Below, piece after piece: positions 44,271 through 52,740 of a stretch of 64,000 bases of DNA (its first letter is position 1; each line of letters starts with the position of its first letter). The stretch comes from Candidatus Woesearchaeota archaeon (GTDB taxonomy: Archaea; Nanobdellota; Nanobdellia; Woesearchaeales; JABGUJ01). The notes beneath the pieces were generated by a model. That model had not been told where the DNA came from, made no database searches, and worked only from the letters and a program-made list of their open reading frames with translations. The translations under genes and the position numbers were made by a program. The stretch is from contig JABGUJ010000002.1 in NCBI GenBank assembly GCA_018646625.1, positions 164,843 to 228,842 on the forward strand, in the 5' to 3' direction.

Positions 44271-44720
44271 ATGAAGAACTTTTTTAATAAGGTCAAAAGT
44301 AAAATAGGGGGTGCTCCTGAGGACGATTATATGATTCCACAGGAAGAAGATGAGGGCTACGTTGAAATTTCTCCAACATCATCCGCATCAAGCGCAGGAT
44401 CTAAGGTTATTGTGAGACCATTCATGCTTACTGACTTTGCAGACACTAAACCAATTCTAGATTCATTAAGAGAAGGTTATACTATTGCTTTAGTAAACAT
44501 TAAACCTCTTAAAGATAAGGATTTAGTTGAGCTTAAAAGATCAATTAACAAGTTAAAGAAGACTTGTGACGCAATTGATGGTGATATTGCAGGTTTTGGA
44601 GAAGATTGGATAACTATTTGTCCATCATTCGCACAAATTCACAGGGAAGCTCCTGAAGAAGTTTATCAAGGTTCACCACAGCCAACTTCAAGAGATACTA
44701 ATAACTTTGAAACTTATTAA
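44271..44720 (+). CDS. sepF: SepF, FtsZ membrane anchor
   Basis: The 149-residue protein begins with an amphipathic helix (MKNFFNKVKSKIGG) that binds membrane, an acidic linker, and the SepF core (VIVRPFMLTDFADTKPILDS; LKRSINKLKKTCDAIDGDIA; GEDWITICPS). Archaeal SepF tethers FtsZ to the membrane in division. FtsZ is not in the window. A strong ribosome site and a long leader suggest high translation. A T-rich terminator follows directly. Confidence 0.93.
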   Translation: MKNFFNKVKSKIGGAPEDDYMIPQEEDEGYVEISPTSSASSAGSKVIVRPFMLTDFADTKPILDSLREGYTIALVNIKPLKDKDLVELKRSINKLKKTCDAIDGDIAGFGEDWITICPSFAQIHREAPEEVYQGSPQPTSRDTNNFETY

Positions 44721-44734
44721 TTTTTTATTTTTTT
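44721..44734 (+). terminator. Oligo-T terminator after sepF
   Basis: TTTTTTATTTTTTT directly after the sepF TAA matches archaeal U-rich termination signals. Confidence 0.65.
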
Positions 44735-44789
44735 ACTTCATCTTTATTCTTTAGAAAGTTATTTAAACTTTTTTTATTTCTATAATATT

Positions 44790-45326
44790 ATGGCTGATTC
44801 AGAACCCGATATACTAACAGAACAAGATTGTCCATTTTGTCATAAAAAGACTTTGACAATGATGGAACAAGAAAGAGAAGTTCCTTATTTTGGAAAGGTG
44901 TTTGTATTTTCTATGGATTGTTCTAGTGATGGGTGTAATTATCATAAAGCAGATATTGAATGTGCAGAGACACATGAACCTTCTAAGTATGTTTTAGAAG
45001 TCACTTCTGAAGAAGACATGAAAGTAAGAGTAGTTAGATCGTCTCAAGCAACTATTAAAATCCCTAGAATCGCAACAATAACTCCAGGGCCTGCATCTAA
45101 TGGATACATTACAAATGTTGAAGGAATCTTGAATAGAATTAAAGTTCAAACAGAAAAATTAAGAGACGAAGCAGATAGTCCAGAGGAACGGAAAAAGGCC
45201 AAGAATATGGTTAAGAAATTACAGAAAATAATGTGGGGAGAAGATTCAATAAAAATAACTATTGAAGATCCTACAGGTAATAGCGCTATAATCTCTGAGA
45301 AGGCTGTAAAGTCGAAGATGAAATAA
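44790..45326 (+). CDS. ZPR1-type zinc-finger protein
   Basis: The 178-residue protein has the single ZPR1 zinc finger CPFCHKKTL...C...C and the following beta domain (YVLEVTSEEDMKVRVVRS; IPRIATITPGPASNGYITNVEGIL). Eukaryotic ZPR1 helps fold EF-1A; the archaeal single-domain form probably assists aEF1A similarly (inference). The C-terminus is charged and helical. The last 41 bases overlap the convergent PHP gene. Confidence 0.9.
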   Translation: MADSEPDILTEQDCPFCHKKTLTMMEQEREVPYFGKVFVFSMDCSSDGCNYHKADIECAETHEPSKYVLEVTSEEDMKVRVVRSSQATIKIPRIATITPGPASNGYITNVEGILNRIKVQTEKLRDEADSPEERKKAKNMVKKLQKIMWGEDSIKITIEDPTGNSAIISEKAVKSKMK

Positions 45327-46254
45327 GGATTCCTTGTGCAGATACTTCTCCTAATTCTTTGAATTGTTTTCCGTCGGCTTGTGGTTTTCTAAACCATTTA
45401 TATTTCGTAACAGATGATGCGTCAGGTTGTGCAATTGAGATTCTATAACCGTTTCTTTGCGGTTTAATTCTATACGTAACATAATCCCCTTGTACAATTG
45501 CATCCTTTAATGTTCCTTGACCATTACACTCAAAGACATATATTCCACTCAGACCAAATGTTTTTGAAGAATGGCAATCAGATCCAGCAAAAAGTGCGAA
45601 TGGATCTAGATTTCTCGCCACATTAAGCACGGCTCGCGCATTATCAGATGTGAACGCTCTATTACCGCTAGTTAGTTCAAGATGTATCTTACCTTCTAGA
45701 CCCCAGTCTTCAAAAAGATAAGGTCTTTTTTTAGGAAGTTGATCAATGTATGCTCTGAGTTTATCTTCACGTTTAACATTAGGAACTAATCCTTCGGTTC
45801 TTGAGAATAATAAACCACCGTAAGCACAAGGGTGAGGAAGATTAACTATTGCGTTATGTTCTGAATAGAATTCTAAGACATCAATTGGGTGAGGTCTTGA
45901 CAATGGTTTCTCGAAGAAAGAGTAATCATCAAGAAAGTTTGATATATCATTAGGATCTAAGAAAAGACCAATCATGTGACCAAATAAAGATGAGATTTCA
46001 ACGCCTTGAACTGTGGGCTGGCCATTGTATCTTGGAGCCATGTTGTGCTCTGTCAAAGCCATGTAAGATAATCCTAATCGTTTTCGACATGCTCTAGCAG
46101 CGCTCATCCTGTCAGCCCATCTAACATCTTCAACATCCATAGAAGATAAATGCACATGCGGATCAAACGGAGATCCTTTTTTTCCAGTTGCAAGTCTAAG
46201 CAACATTTTAACTAATCCGTTGTTACCGTTTTTTCTATGCTTCAACCACGTCAC
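45286..46254 (-). CDS. PHP-domain metal-dependent phosphoesterase (third paralogue)
   Basis: The 322-residue protein has PHP motifs with changes: DPHVHLSSMD (HxH), LTEHNMAPR where others have TDHN, NLPHPCAYGG and AGSDCHSSKTFG. The Asp-to-Glu exchange may change metal binding. The GTG start at 46254 lies about 50 bases after a GGAGG that has no ATG in frame behind it, so the true start may be upstream and non-standard. It overlaps the ZPR1 gene tail-to-tail by 41 bases. It is more distant from the pair at 20254/21046. Confidence 0.78.
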   Translation of the reverse strand: MTWLKHRKNGNNGLVKMLLRLATGKKGSPFDPHVHLSSMDVEDVRWADRMSAARACRKRLGLSYMALTEHNMAPRYNGQPTVQGVEISSLFGHMIGLFLDPNDISNFLDDYSFFEKPLSRPHPIDVLEFYSEHNAIVNLPHPCAYGGLLFSRTEGLVPNVKREDKLRAYIDQLPKKRPYLFEDWGLEGKIHLELTSGNRAFTSDNARAVLNVARNLDPFALFAGSDCHSSKTFGLSGIYVFECNGQGTLKDAIVQGDYVTYRIKPQRNGYRISIAQPDASSVTKYKWFRKPQADGKQFKELGEVSAQGILISSSTLQPSQRL

Positions 46255-46413
46255 CCAAGTATCTCTAATAAGAAGAATCGAGCTAATAATATCCCAACCA
46301 ATGCCCTCCTATCAAAAATTAAGTAAATAGTTAATATATAAACGTTTATAGTCTGTGTAAGTAGTGACTTATCTTCGATAATTTTATTAAGATTGTAACT
46401 TAGTTCTGCAAGT

Positions 46414-47169
46414 ATGGTTAAAATTGGAATAATTGGTGGTTCTGGATTAGATGATCCTAAGTTGATAGAGGATCCTAAAGATGTTGAAGTTGATACGCCT
46501 TATGGAAAACCTTCTTCTCCGTTAAAGTGTGGAAAAATAAAGGGAGTAGATGTTGTTATTCTTGCAAGACATGGAAGAAAACATACAATACCTCCAACTC
46601 AAGTTAACAATCGTGCAAACATTCATGCGTTAAAGGAAACAGGATGTACACATATTATTGTTACGACAGCATGCGGAAGTTTGAGAGAAAAAATTGGTCG
46701 AGGAGACTTTGTTGTGCTAGATCAGTTTATTGATTTTACAAAGAAAAGAGAATATACGTTCCATGATGAATTTAAGGATGGAGAAATGGCGCACTGTCCA
46801 ATGGCAGAACCGTTTTCTAAAGAACTTAGAACAACATTAATTGATTGTTGTAAAGAGTTAGAATTAAAATTTCACGAGAAAGGAACTGTGATTACAATTG
46901 AAGGTCCAAGGTTTTCTACAAAAGCAGAGAGCCACATGTTTAGAGCGTGGGGTGCAGACGTTATTAACATGAGTATTGCGCCGGAGTGCGTGTTGGCAAA
47001 CGAGATTGGCTTACCTTATGCCGCTGTAGCGATGTCAACAGATTATGATTGTTGGAAAGAAAACGAAGCACCAGTTACGTGGGAAGCAGTATTAGAAATC
47101 TTCAAAGAGAATGTTAGTAAAGTTACTAAGCTGTTAGTGGCAACTATTGAAAAAGTAGGTGATAAGTAA
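46414..47169 (+). CDS. mtnP: S-methyl-5'-thioadenosine phosphorylase
   Basis: The 251-residue PNP/MTAP-family enzyme splits methylthioadenosine with phosphate to adenine and methylthioribose-1-phosphate. Motifs are GGSGLDDP, TPYGKPSSPL, LARHGRKHTIPP (phosphate), EGPRFSTKAES and NMSIAPEC (base pocket), then STDYDCWKE. The Asp in STDYD favours adenine-type substrates over guanine-type. The apt gene starts at the next base after its stop, which forms a clear salvage route from MTA through adenine to AMP. Confidence 0.93.
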   Translation: MVKIGIIGGSGLDDPKLIEDPKDVEVDTPYGKPSSPLKCGKIKGVDVVILARHGRKHTIPPTQVNNRANIHALKETGCTHIIVTTACGSLREKIGRGDFVVLDQFIDFTKKREYTFHDEFKDGEMAHCPMAEPFSKELRTTLIDCCKELELKFHEKGTVITIEGPRFSTKAESHMFRAWGADVINMSIAPECVLANEIGLPYAAVAMSTDYDCWKENEAPVTWEAVLEIFKENVSKVTKLLVATIEKVGDK

Positions 47170-47700
47170 ATGTCAGATATAAAATCAAAAATTAGGACAG
47201 TACCTAACTGGCCAAAAGAAGGAATAATGTTTAGAGATATTACAACTTTGATAAAAGATCCTGAAGGATTAAAGTTGAGCGTTGATGATTTTGTTGCAAG
47301 ATATAAAGAAATGAATATCGATGTTGTTGTCGGCATAGATTCTCGAGGTTTTATTATGGGTGGCGCGATTGCTTATTTGCTTAACAAAGGTTTTGTACCT
47401 GTGAGAAAGAAAGGTAAATTGCCTGCAGAAACTGAGAGCGTAGAGTATGAACTGGAGTATGGTACAGATTGTGTGGAAATTCATAAAGATGCAATCTCAC
47501 AAGGGCAGAGAGTGGTTATTGTTGATGATTTAATTGCAACAGGTGGAACGGCATTAGCGGCTGCAGAGTTAGTTAAGAAACTTGGTGGCGAGATTGTTGA
47601 GTTTGCATTTGTAGTTGACTTGCCAGATGTTGGCGGAAGTAAGAAGTTAAAGAATGCAGGATTACCTTATTATGCACAAACTGTTTTTGAGGGCGATTAG
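47170..47700 (+). CDS. apt: Adenine phosphoribosyltransferase
   Basis: The 176-residue enzyme joins adenine to PRPP to make AMP. The PRPP motif VVIVDDLIATGGTALAA and the N-terminal PNWPKEGIMFRDITTL stretch are typical of Apt. It lies without a single spacer base between mtnP and the NUDIX gene, so adenine released by mtnP can be recycled by the next product of the same message. Confidence 0.96.
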   Translation: MSDIKSKIRTVPNWPKEGIMFRDITTLIKDPEGLKLSVDDFVARYKEMNIDVVVGIDSRGFIMGGAIAYLLNKGFVPVRKKGKLPAETESVEYELEYGTDCVEIHKDAISQGQRVVIVDDLIATGGTALAAAELVKKLGGEIVEFAFVVDLPDVGGSKKLKNAGLPYYAQTVFEGD

Positions 47701-48105
47701 ATGGAAGATCATCCTTGGATTGGTATAGATGCAATCATTCTTAGTGAAGACAAAAGTAAAGTTTTGTTGATTAAACGAGGCTCTAAAGCGTACAATGGTT
47801 ATTGGGGTTTTATTTCTGGGAAAGTTGAATGGGGAGAAGAGATTAAAGAGACAGTGATTAGAGAAGTTAAAGAAGAGACAAATCTGGATGTTATTGATGT
47901 TAAGTTTATTGGTAGATATTATGATAAAAAAGGAAGACATCCTACTAAGACCATGATTTGCCTACCACATTTTTGTACAGTTAAGGGCGAGTTGAAGGCT
48001 GGCGACGATGCAGTAGATGCTAAATGGGTTAGTTTAGAAGAAATTAAAAATATGGATTTAGCTTTTGATCATAAACAAATGTTAATAGATGAGAAATTAC
48101 TTTGA
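47701..48105 (+). CDS. NUDIX hydrolase
   Basis: The 134-residue protein has a complete NUDIX box, G-x5-E-x7-REV-x-EET, in the stretch GKVEWGEEIKETVIREVKEE. It hydrolyses a nucleoside diphosphate linked to another group. The third position in the mtnP-apt operon suggests an adenine- or PRPP-related nucleotide such as ADP-ribose, but the substrate is not known. Its last 9 bases overlap the convergent lgt gene. Confidence 0.92.
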   Translation: MEDHPWIGIDAIILSEDKSKVLLIKRGSKAYNGYWGFISGKVEWGEEIKETVIREVKEETNLDVIDVKFIGRYYDKKGRHPTKTMICLPHFCTVKGELKAGDDAVDAKWVSLEEIKNMDLAFDHKQMLIDEKLL

Positions 48106-48879
48106 CTTTTTCTTCTTTTTTGGTTGTTTCTTAGCGTTTAGTTTTCTTCTTGTAACCAACCAAATGCCTAATGCACCAATAATGATTATAGGAAGACTCA
48201 GATATTGTCCAATAGTTAATCCATTGTATAATGGAAAGTCTTTCCAGAATTCTACTATAAATCTAAATATACCGTATATGAAAAAGAAACTCCAGAATAC
48301 AAAACCATGCGGAAGTTTTTTCATCAGATTAAATTTATACATTATTAGAAATATTACAAAATTTTTGAACGCTTCATAGAGCTGGCTAGGGTGTCTTAAT
48401 CCCTCGTAACCATCAAACTCCACACCAATCCAGGAGGGAGTGACTCTACCTACAAGTTCTCCGTTAGTAAAGTTACCAAGTCTAACAAACATCGCACCTA
48501 GTGCAACAGGGACCATAGTTATGTCAGCTAATCTGTAAAATTTAATCTTCTTTATTCTTGCAAAAATTAGTGCAGCAATAGTCCCGCCAATCATACCGCC
48601 ATGACTTGCTAATCCACCTTTCCAGATGTACAGTATCTCTAGAGGGTATGTTAAGTAAAAGTCTGGTTCGTAAACTAAACAATGTAATAGTCTTGCGCCA
48701 ACTAAAATTCCAATCGCCATCCAAAAAACGTAGTCGGCAACTTGATCAAGGTCTTTGAAGACCTTCTTTTCTTTGGCTAATTTCCTTAGTATGAAGAAAC
48801 CGATTAAGAAAGCTAATGCCATTAGTACACCATAGTATCGTACCTGAAAAGGACCTAATTCTAGCAGTATTGGATTCAT
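48097..48879 (-). CDS. lgt: Prolipoprotein diacylglyceryl transferase
   Basis: The 260-residue, seven-helix membrane protein transfers diacylglyceryl to the lipobox Cys. Family signatures are RYYGVLMALAFLIGF, the SHGGMIGG loop, GNFTNGELVGR and RHPSQLYEAF. It ends in a poly-Lys tail. Lgt is the bacterial pathway and is uncommon in archaea; its presence explains the lipobox proteins at 23486 and 25375. The second enzyme LspA is not in the window. The lipid donor would have to be an archaeal lipid, an open question. Confidence 0.93.
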   Translation of the reverse strand: MNPILLELGPFQVRYYGVLMALAFLIGFFILRKLAKEKKVFKDLDQVADYVFWMAIGILVGARLLHCLVYEPDFYLTYPLEILYIWKGGLASHGGMIGGTIAALIFARIKKIKFYRLADITMVPVALGAMFVRLGNFTNGELVGRVTPSWIGVEFDGYEGLRHPSQLYEAFKNFVIFLIMYKFNLMKKLPHGFVFWSFFFIYGIFRFIVEFWKDFPLYNGLTIGQYLSLPIIIIGALGIWLVTRRKLNAKKQPKKKKKSK

Positions 48880-48931
48880 AGAGTGAGAGTTATTGGAAGG
48901 GTTTATAAATTTTGTTTAATGGATTTATATT

Positions 48932-50365
48932 ATGAAGTGGTTGATGAAACATAAAAGAGAGATCATACGAGTTGTTGTTGTTGCTTTGCTCTTGTTTGCG
49001 ATGTTTCCAGTACTAGCTAAAATTCTATTTTCTAATACCCCATATTTGTATAAAGCTCTTGAGCAAAATTTTTGGTTATTGGGCGTTACCGTGCTAGCAT
49101 TTTTAGTTATATCTCATTCAAAAATTAAATCTAACAAGTATGGTCTTGATTGTGTGTTAGTTATTGTTGGTCTAATTTTTATTATAGGGAGTGCATATTC
49201 GTTGGTTAGCATCGATTCTTTACCACACTCGTCTCTTAAGGTTAAAGGAGATTATGGTTTTGGTGAAGATAGACAATTGAACAAAGGCTGGATTGACTTA
49301 GAATCTGCGAGAGTACTTAGCTTTGCACCTCTTAATGTTCGTGTTCCAGTTTATGGAATCTATCTTATGGATTCAGATTCAGTTGTTCGTAAAGAGATTA
49401 TTCTTAACGAAGTCTCCGAGGATCTTACAGTCGCAATCCATTTATCTTGGCAAAATAGCTCTGTAGTCGTTTCATCTTTTGGTGAGAAGGATAATAATTA
49501 TGTTGGTTTGGTTATTAATGGTAATGAGTTTGACGTTTCTGATAGTGTTTTTAAGAGTGAAGAGTACGAAGGATTATGGATTTATGTTAGTGTTCCTGCA
49601 AGTTATTTTGTCGAAGGTGATAATATAATCTCTGTTAAATCTCGGCCGGGCGATAAAGTAGTAAAGGTTTCTGAGATTGTTTCAGGGAATGTTTCTTCGA
49701 TTATTGGCTCTTCAGGATTAGTGCATGAAAATGATAATTTGCTTATTTTTATCTCTGGAGATCGTTCTTTTTTCTATGAAGTTGGAAGTTTGCTTAAAAT
49801 ACTCGGGTTGCTGTTAATTTTCGTAGGTTGTGCAGGAATTCGATGGAAAGATGTTGTTAAAACTAAAAAAGAATTGTTATTCTCTATTGTTTTGTTGAAT
49901 GCTTTCTTTTATTTATCCTCTATTGCTAAAGAATATTGGTTTGTTTTGTCTAAAGCAGTTAGCTGGATTAATCAAACGTTGTTTGTTCTATTAGGAGTTC
50001 CGTCCACTCTTGAATTGGATAATCTCAGTGCCCCAGTGTTTCACATCAAAAATTTCTTTGTTAGCATCTCCACACCATGTTCAGGGATTGCTTCTTTGAA
50101 TTATTTTATGATTGCAATTGTTGTCATGTTAATTGTTAACTGGAAAGAAATAGATTTTAGGAAAGCCCTGTTTGTTGTTCCTCTAGGGATAGTTGGAATG
50201 TTCTTGATTAATACGTTAAGAGTATTTCTTTTGTTAATTATTGGTGCTTATTGGTCTCAAGAAATTGCTATAGGGATATTTCACACGTCTGCTGGGATGA
50301 TTTTGTTTATAATTTATTTTGGATTGTTTTGGTTCTTTGGTTGGAAGTACATGAGAAAAAGTTAA
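48932..50365 (+). CDS. Archaeosortase/exosortase-family transpeptidase with inserted beta domain
   Basis: The membrane enzyme has the archaeosortase catalytic trio: Cys383 in TPCSGIAS, Arg430 in NTLRVF and His451 in IFHTSAG. It cuts C-terminal sorting signals and joins the substrate to a lipid. Unusually, a soluble beta-rich domain of about 180 residues (roughly 100-285) lies between the second and third groups of helices. The overlapping convergent gene encodes a likely substrate ending in a PEF-type signal. A TATA-like GGTTTATAAA box precedes the start. Confidence 0.85.
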   Translation: MKWLMKHKREIIRVVVVALLLFAMFPVLAKILFSNTPYLYKALEQNFWLLGVTVLAFLVISHSKIKSNKYGLDCVLVIVGLIFIIGSAYSLVSIDSLPHSSLKVKGDYGFGEDRQLNKGWIDLESARVLSFAPLNVRVPVYGIYLMDSDSVVRKEIILNEVSEDLTVAIHLSWQNSSVVVSSFGEKDNNYVGLVINGNEFDVSDSVFKSEEYEGLWIYVSVPASYFVEGDNIISVKSRPGDKVVKVSEIVSGNVSSIIGSSGLVHENDNLLIFISGDRSFFYEVGSLLKILGLLLIFVGCAGIRWKDVVKTKKELLFSIVLLNAFFYLSSIAKEYWFVLSKAVSWINQTLFVLLGVPSTLELDNLSAPVFHIKNFFVSISTPCSGIASLNYFMIAIVVMLIVNWKEIDFRKALFVVPLGIVGMFLINTLRVFLLLIIGAYWSQEIAIGIFHTSAGMILFIIYFGLFWFFGWKYMRKS

Positions 50366-50826
50366 TGTTTTCTTTTTGAAATAAATATTGCTAATGTTAT
50401 TGCAACTACTAACGCTATTAGTCCAAAGTATAATGGGAATTCTGGTGCATCTTGTGCCATGTTGTGTATTACACACTGGTCATCAACTACGCAGATTTGA
50501 TTTACACAATCAGTACATTGATCAGGAGCTACCAAAAAATCACAATTTGAGTTGATAGCACATTCTGGAAGAAAATGTCTTTGGCATTCATATGTTTCAC
50601 AATGTACTACGACATCACACTCATGATTACCTGGAATTTTCCAGAAATAATTAATCGAACCATCATCAAAATAGCAACAAGTTGAACCTATTGAAACCCC
50701 ACAACAGTTTTGAGAAGAAGGCTCGTCTTGAATATAGCAGGTACCAAACACAGCCCCAGGAGGCGCAGCAAAGACAAAACTGCTAATCAAAAGCAGCCAC
50801 ACAACCATGAGGATTAACGTTTTCAT
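50362..50826 (-). CDS. Secreted Cys-rich protein with PEF-CTERM-like sorting signal
   Basis: The 154-residue protein has a signal peptide (VVWLLLISSFVFA), a Cys-rich middle with at least seven Cys pairs, and a C-terminus APEFPLYFGLIALVVAIT followed by a basic KRKH tail. This is the three-part form (PEF motif, hydrophobic helix, basic end) recognised by archaeosortases. It overlaps the archaeosortase gene tail-to-tail by 4 bases. It is therefore a candidate dedicated substrate. The mature function is unknown. Confidence 0.75.
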   Translation of the reverse strand: MKTLILMVVWLLLISSFVFAAPPGAVFGTCYIQDEPSSQNCCGVSIGSTCCYFDDGSINYFWKIPGNHECDVVVHCETYECQRHFLPECAINSNCDFLVAPDQCTDCVNQICVVDDQCVIHNMAQDAPEFPLYFGLIALVVAITLAIFISKRKH

Positions 50827-50902
50827 GTGTTAATTTTCCTGTCTTAATGTATTTAAATCTAATTAATAAAAATCCTAAATAACTGAGTTGTCTACGCAAC
50901 TA

Positions 50903-50925
50903 CAACACATATTTATATATTGTTG
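50903..50925 (+). promoter_or_regulatory. Inverted repeat around TATA box
   Basis: CAACA (50903-50907) and TGTTG (50921-50925) flank the TATA-like ATTTATATA of the gene at 50995. A nearby AGTTG/CAACT pair (50886-50901) repeats the half site. Binding by the Fis-type protein encoded downstream would block the promoter. Short arms leave chance possible. Confidence 0.35.
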
Positions 50926-50994
50926 CCACTTCTTAGTACTAATTCGCAAGAATAGGGGTTTTCTAGGCAATTTAGAGCTAAACAGGCGTCTACC

Positions 50995-51213
50995 ATGAAA
51001 CACATCAAAATTGACACAGACTGTGAGGACTATCTTATGGCTAGATACAAGATCCTCGATGAATGGCATAGGGCGTTCATCAAGACAATGCTTGAAAAAT
51101 ATGAATGGAATATAAGAGAAGCAGCACTGCGTACAGGCCTTACACAGATCGAATTTATAGATAAGATCAACCATTATGGAATAAAGCTTACGGCAAGAGA
51201 TAGACTAAGATAG
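50995..51213 (+). CDS. Fis-type helix-turn-helix protein
   Basis: The 72-residue protein ends in a Fis/NtrC-type helix-turn-helix (WNIREAALRTGLTQIEFIDK), as in the DNA-binding domain of bacterial Fis and sigma-54 activators. The first 30 residues form a helix for dimerisation. Such stand-alone Fis-like proteins are unusual in archaea. It may bind the inverted repeat in its own promoter. It may be co-transcribed with the following HTH-CBS gene, although that has its own TATA-like CATAAATA. Confidence 0.65.
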   Translation: MKHIKIDTDCEDYLMARYKILDEWHRAFIKTMLEKYEWNIREAALRTGLTQIEFIDKINHYGIKLTARDRLR

Positions 51214-51256
51214 ATATTCCAAAAGGCATAAATAAGAGTGTAAAATATTCTCAGCC

Positions 51257-51808
51257 ATGAGTTTTGATCTATCTAGACTAAAAGAAGTTAGGCAACGATT
51301 AGGTATAACGCAGAATGAGTTGTCTAATTTAGCAGGAGTTTCTCAATCATTAATAGCCAAAGTAGAAAGTGGAAGATTAGATCCAACGTATTCTAACGCA
51401 GGTAAGATAATTAATGCAATTGAGCAAGCCAGTAAAAAAAGTTGCATTAAAGCAAAAGAAATGATGAATAGCAAGATTGTGAGTTGTTCTCCTGAAGAGA
51501 ATATTAATTCTGTAGTTGTCAAGATGAACAAGAATGATATTTCACAGATTCCAGTAATTGATAATACAGTTGTAGGACTAGTATCAGAAAGATCTATATT
51601 GGATTCAATATCTAATCCACGTAAAACTGTTAGTAAAGCAAAAGAAATTATGGAAGGTGCACCACCAATAGTTTCGTCCGAGACACCTTCTGAAGCAGTA
51701 GTAGATCTGTTGAAGCATTTCCCTATTGCACTGGTTAGCGAAAATGGAAAATTGAAAGGCATAATCACCAAATCAGATATAATTACTAAGTTGTATGGTA
51801 AAAGATGA
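51257..51808 (+). CDS. XRE-type HTH protein with two CBS domains
   Basis: The 183-residue protein has an N-terminal XRE/Cro helix-turn-helix (LGITQNELSNLAGVSQSLIA) and a CBS pair (AKEMMNSKIVSCSPEENI; AKEIMEGAPPIVSSETPS). CBS pairs bind adenosine nucleotides, so it probably senses energy or nucleotide state. This architecture is well known in archaea. It overlaps the dus gene by 4 bases (ATGA), which may mean it regulates its own operon. Confidence 0.88.
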   Translation: MSFDLSRLKEVRQRLGITQNELSNLAGVSQSLIAKVESGRLDPTYSNAGKIINAIEQASKKSCIKAKEMMNSKIVSCSPEENINSVVVKMNKNDISQIPVIDNTVVGLVSERSILDSISNPRKTVSKAKEIMEGAPPIVSSETPSEAVVDLLKHFPIALVSENGKLKGIITKSDIITKLYGKR

Positions 51809-52740
51809 ATAAACTATTTGTTGGTAAGGTGTTTCTAGCACCAATGGCAGAGGTCACAGATTTAGCATTTAGAATTCTATGTAGAAAATATGGCGCAGAT
51901 GTTGCGGTGAGTGAAATGGTTAGCGCGAATGCCTTGTCTAGAGATAGTCAAAATTCTTTGAAAATAATTCAAACGTGTGAAGAAGATAAACCACTAGGAA
52001 TTCAGATATTCGGTCAGAATACTGAGTGTATTGAGAAAGCAGTTAAGATCGTAGAAGACAAATGTGATTTTATTGACTTCAATCTAGGATGTCCTGCACC
52101 AAAGATAATTGACCAAGGAGCAGGTTCTGCACTCTTGAAAAGACCAAATAGAATTAAAGAAATTCTTGAAACAATGGTCAGTAATTCTAAAGTTCCAGTT
52201 ACTGTGAAGATTAGAAGCGGCATCAATAAAGGAGATAATGTTGCAGTTAAAATCGCGAAAATTGCTGAAGAGGCTGGTGTGGAAGCTATTGCAGTGCATG
52301 CAAGAAGTCAACAACAAAAATATTCAGGAGAAGCAGATTGGAATATAATTAAAGAAGTTAAAGAAAATGTAGGTATTGCAGTTATTGGAAATGGCGATAT
52401 TGAAGATGCCATAGATGCTAAACTTATGAGAGAGAAAACAGGATGCGATTCGGTGATGATTGGAAGAGCATCAATGGGTAATCCTCATATATTCAAGCAA
52501 GTAAAAGAGTTGCTCGATAATGAAAATCTGATTGATCCTGTTTCCTCACATGAAAAACTAGAAATGTTTAAAGAATATTATAAACTGTGTACGCAGTATG
52601 ATCTTGACTCTGTTCCAAGAGCTAAAATGCATTTGATGTGGTTCACAAAAGGATTAAAGGGAAGCACAAAGATGAGAAATGCAATATCTAGAATTAAAAC
52701 TTTTGAAGAAGTTGAAGAATGGGTACAAAAAATAGTTTAA
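51805..52740 (+). CDS. dus: tRNA-dihydrouridine synthase
   Basis: The 311-residue FMN enzyme reduces uridine in tRNA D-loops. Family motifs are APMAEVTDLAFR, FNLGCPAPK with the catalytic Cys, VKIRSGI, VHARSQQQKYSG, GNGDI and MIGRASMGNP. It is coupled to the HTH-CBS gene by a 4-base overlap, and the following Cys-rich gene starts 22 bases inside its end. Confidence 0.95.
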   Translation: MNKLFVGKVFLAPMAEVTDLAFRILCRKYGADVAVSEMVSANALSRDSQNSLKIIQTCEEDKPLGIQIFGQNTECIEKAVKIVEDKCDFIDFNLGCPAPKIIDQGAGSALLKRPNRIKEILETMVSNSKVPVTVKIRSGINKGDNVAVKIAKIAEEAGVEAIAVHARSQQQKYSGEADWNIIKEVKENVGIAVIGNGDIEDAIDAKLMREKTGCDSVMIGRASMGNPHIFKQVKELLDNENLIDPVSSHEKLEMFKEYYKLCTQYDLDSVPRAKMHLMWFTKGLKGSTKMRNAISRIKTFEEVEEWVQKIV

